Shown here: positions 63,717-64,000 of the stretch, piece after piece
How positions within the stretch are numbered: position 1 is the stretch's first letter
Layout: each line of letters begins with the position of its first letter
Source of the DNA: Candidatus Limnocylindrales bacterium
GTDB taxonomy: Bacteria; Moduliflexota; Moduliflexia; Moduliflexales; JAUQPW01
Length of the DNA: 64,000 nt
Direction: 5' to 3'
Assembly (NCBI GenBank): GCA_035559535.1
Contig: DATMBG010000045.1
Span: 1 to 64,000, forward strand
Made by a program: the position numbers and the translations under genes
Notes under the pieces: generated by a model
Database searches by the model: none
Told to the model about the DNA's origin: nothing
Seen by the model: the letters and a program-made list of their open reading frames with translations, nothing else

Positions 63717-64000
63717 ATCGTCCCCTTAATTTCTTACACCTCACAACCTTTTATCCACCTTATAGTTTCGGGGGAGATGCCATGTATATCTACCGCCTGG
63801 CCCATGCCCTTGGAGAGGAGGGACATCAGGTTGATGTCATTCACTGCATCGATTCTTATCACCTGCTACACCCCGGAGAGCCTAAAATTAAATTTGCCGA
63901 TCATCCCAACGTAACAATCCATGGTCTGCGAAGCGGATACCGGTGGCTTTCACCCCTCCTCACCCAACAAACCGGTCGACCCTTCCTAAAGCAAAAGCGG
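63713..64000 (+). CDS. Glycosyltransferase family 4, N-terminal fragment (runs off the window)
   Basis: 96 codons are visible, still open at the right edge. They include FYPPYSFGGDAMYIYRLAHA followed by LGEEGHQVDVIHC, the acceptor-domain start of GT4 enzymes. It begins in the stop codon of the previous GT4 gene (ATGA), so the operon continues beyond the window. Confidence 0.82.
   Translation, partial: MNRPLNFLHLTTFYPPYSFGGDAMYIYRLAHALGEEGHQVDVIHCIDSYHLLHPGEPKIKFADHPNVTIHGLRSGYRWLSPLLTQQTGRPFLKQKR

Noticed and set aside
1-64000. Exosortase/PEP-CTERM system
   Set aside because: Several genes (FemAB-like, deacetylase, asnB) are typical neighbours of exosortase loci, but no exosortase, PEP-CTERM protein or EpsI-like gene is visible in the window.

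Overview
The window is 64 kb of a bacterial chromosome (or large contig) carrying one very long surface-glycan locus. All 47 genes I accept, including one remnant and one gene cut by the right edge, lie on the + strand; many are joined by 4-base ATGA overlaps. I see no rRNA, tRNA, CRISPR, prophage, transposase or plasmid gene. Mid-range GC, frequent GTG/TTG starts and the gene repertoire point to an uncultured environmental, probably Gram-negative bacterium. The phylum cannot be fixed from the sequence: candidates such as Desulfobacterota, NC10, Nitrospirota or Tectomicrobia are guesses.

Layout. 1-1033: no convincing gene, one palindromic repeat. 1034-7941: a UDP-galactopyranose-mutase/amine-oxidase-like flavoprotein with an extra membrane domain, a free copy of that domain, a GT2 glycosyltransferase, a UPF0104-type membrane protein, a DegT-type aminotransferase and a FemAB-like acyltransferase. 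8010-12084: an acyl-carrier module (MaoC-like hydratase, methyltransferase, FkbH-like glyceryl-loading enzyme, ACP, hexapeptide acyltransferase). 12068-21969: a GT39-type glycosyltransferase, an NDR epimerase, a polysaccharide deacetylase, a two-domain oxidoreductase, an SGNH-hydrolase remnant, a heparinase-like toroid protein and asparagine synthase. 22283-35202: polyprenyl-phosphate sugar synthases alternating with large membrane glycosyltransferases (one fused to a glycosidase-like domain), a second UPF0104/flavoprotein pair, SGNH hydrolases and a Gfo/Idh/MocA dehydrogenase. 35814-44215: PepSY protein, GT2, zinc-ribbon methyltransferase, Wzx-like flippase, membrane GT and radical SAM protein. 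45039-52444: a small membrane protein followed by four alkaline-phosphatase-superfamily proteins. 52598-64000: GT87, a CofD/YvcK-like protein fused to a degenerate GT2 domain, HAD phosphatase, GlmU-like nucleotidyltransferase, two more GT2 enzymes, a membrane protein fused to a seven-repeat SBBP propeller, and two GT4 enzymes.

How they may work together (inference). Sugars are made and modified in the cytoplasm (epimerase, dehydrogenases, aminotransferase, nucleotidyltransferase, HAD). Four DPM-type GT2 enzymes load them onto polyprenyl phosphate, and about six GT-C membrane enzymes use those carriers outside the membrane. FkbH/ACP/acyltransferase, SGNH hydrolases, deacetylase and sulfatase-like proteins would decorate the product, and a Wzx-like flippase exports lipid-linked units. 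I see no Wzy polymerase, Wza/Wzb/Wzc export set, initiating phosphoglycosyltransferase or exosortase inside the window.

The gaps are packed with several families of palindromic repeats. One 28-base palindrome sits in frame inside a membrane-protein gene, and one copy of a ~145-base repeat is itself interrupted by another palindrome. The leads most likely to be new are the glycosyltransferase-glycosidase fusion, the CofD/YvcK-GT2 fusion with its sugar-nucleotide neighbours, the pair of phosphodiesterases of which the second has lost its active site, the propeller fusion, and the in-gene repeat.
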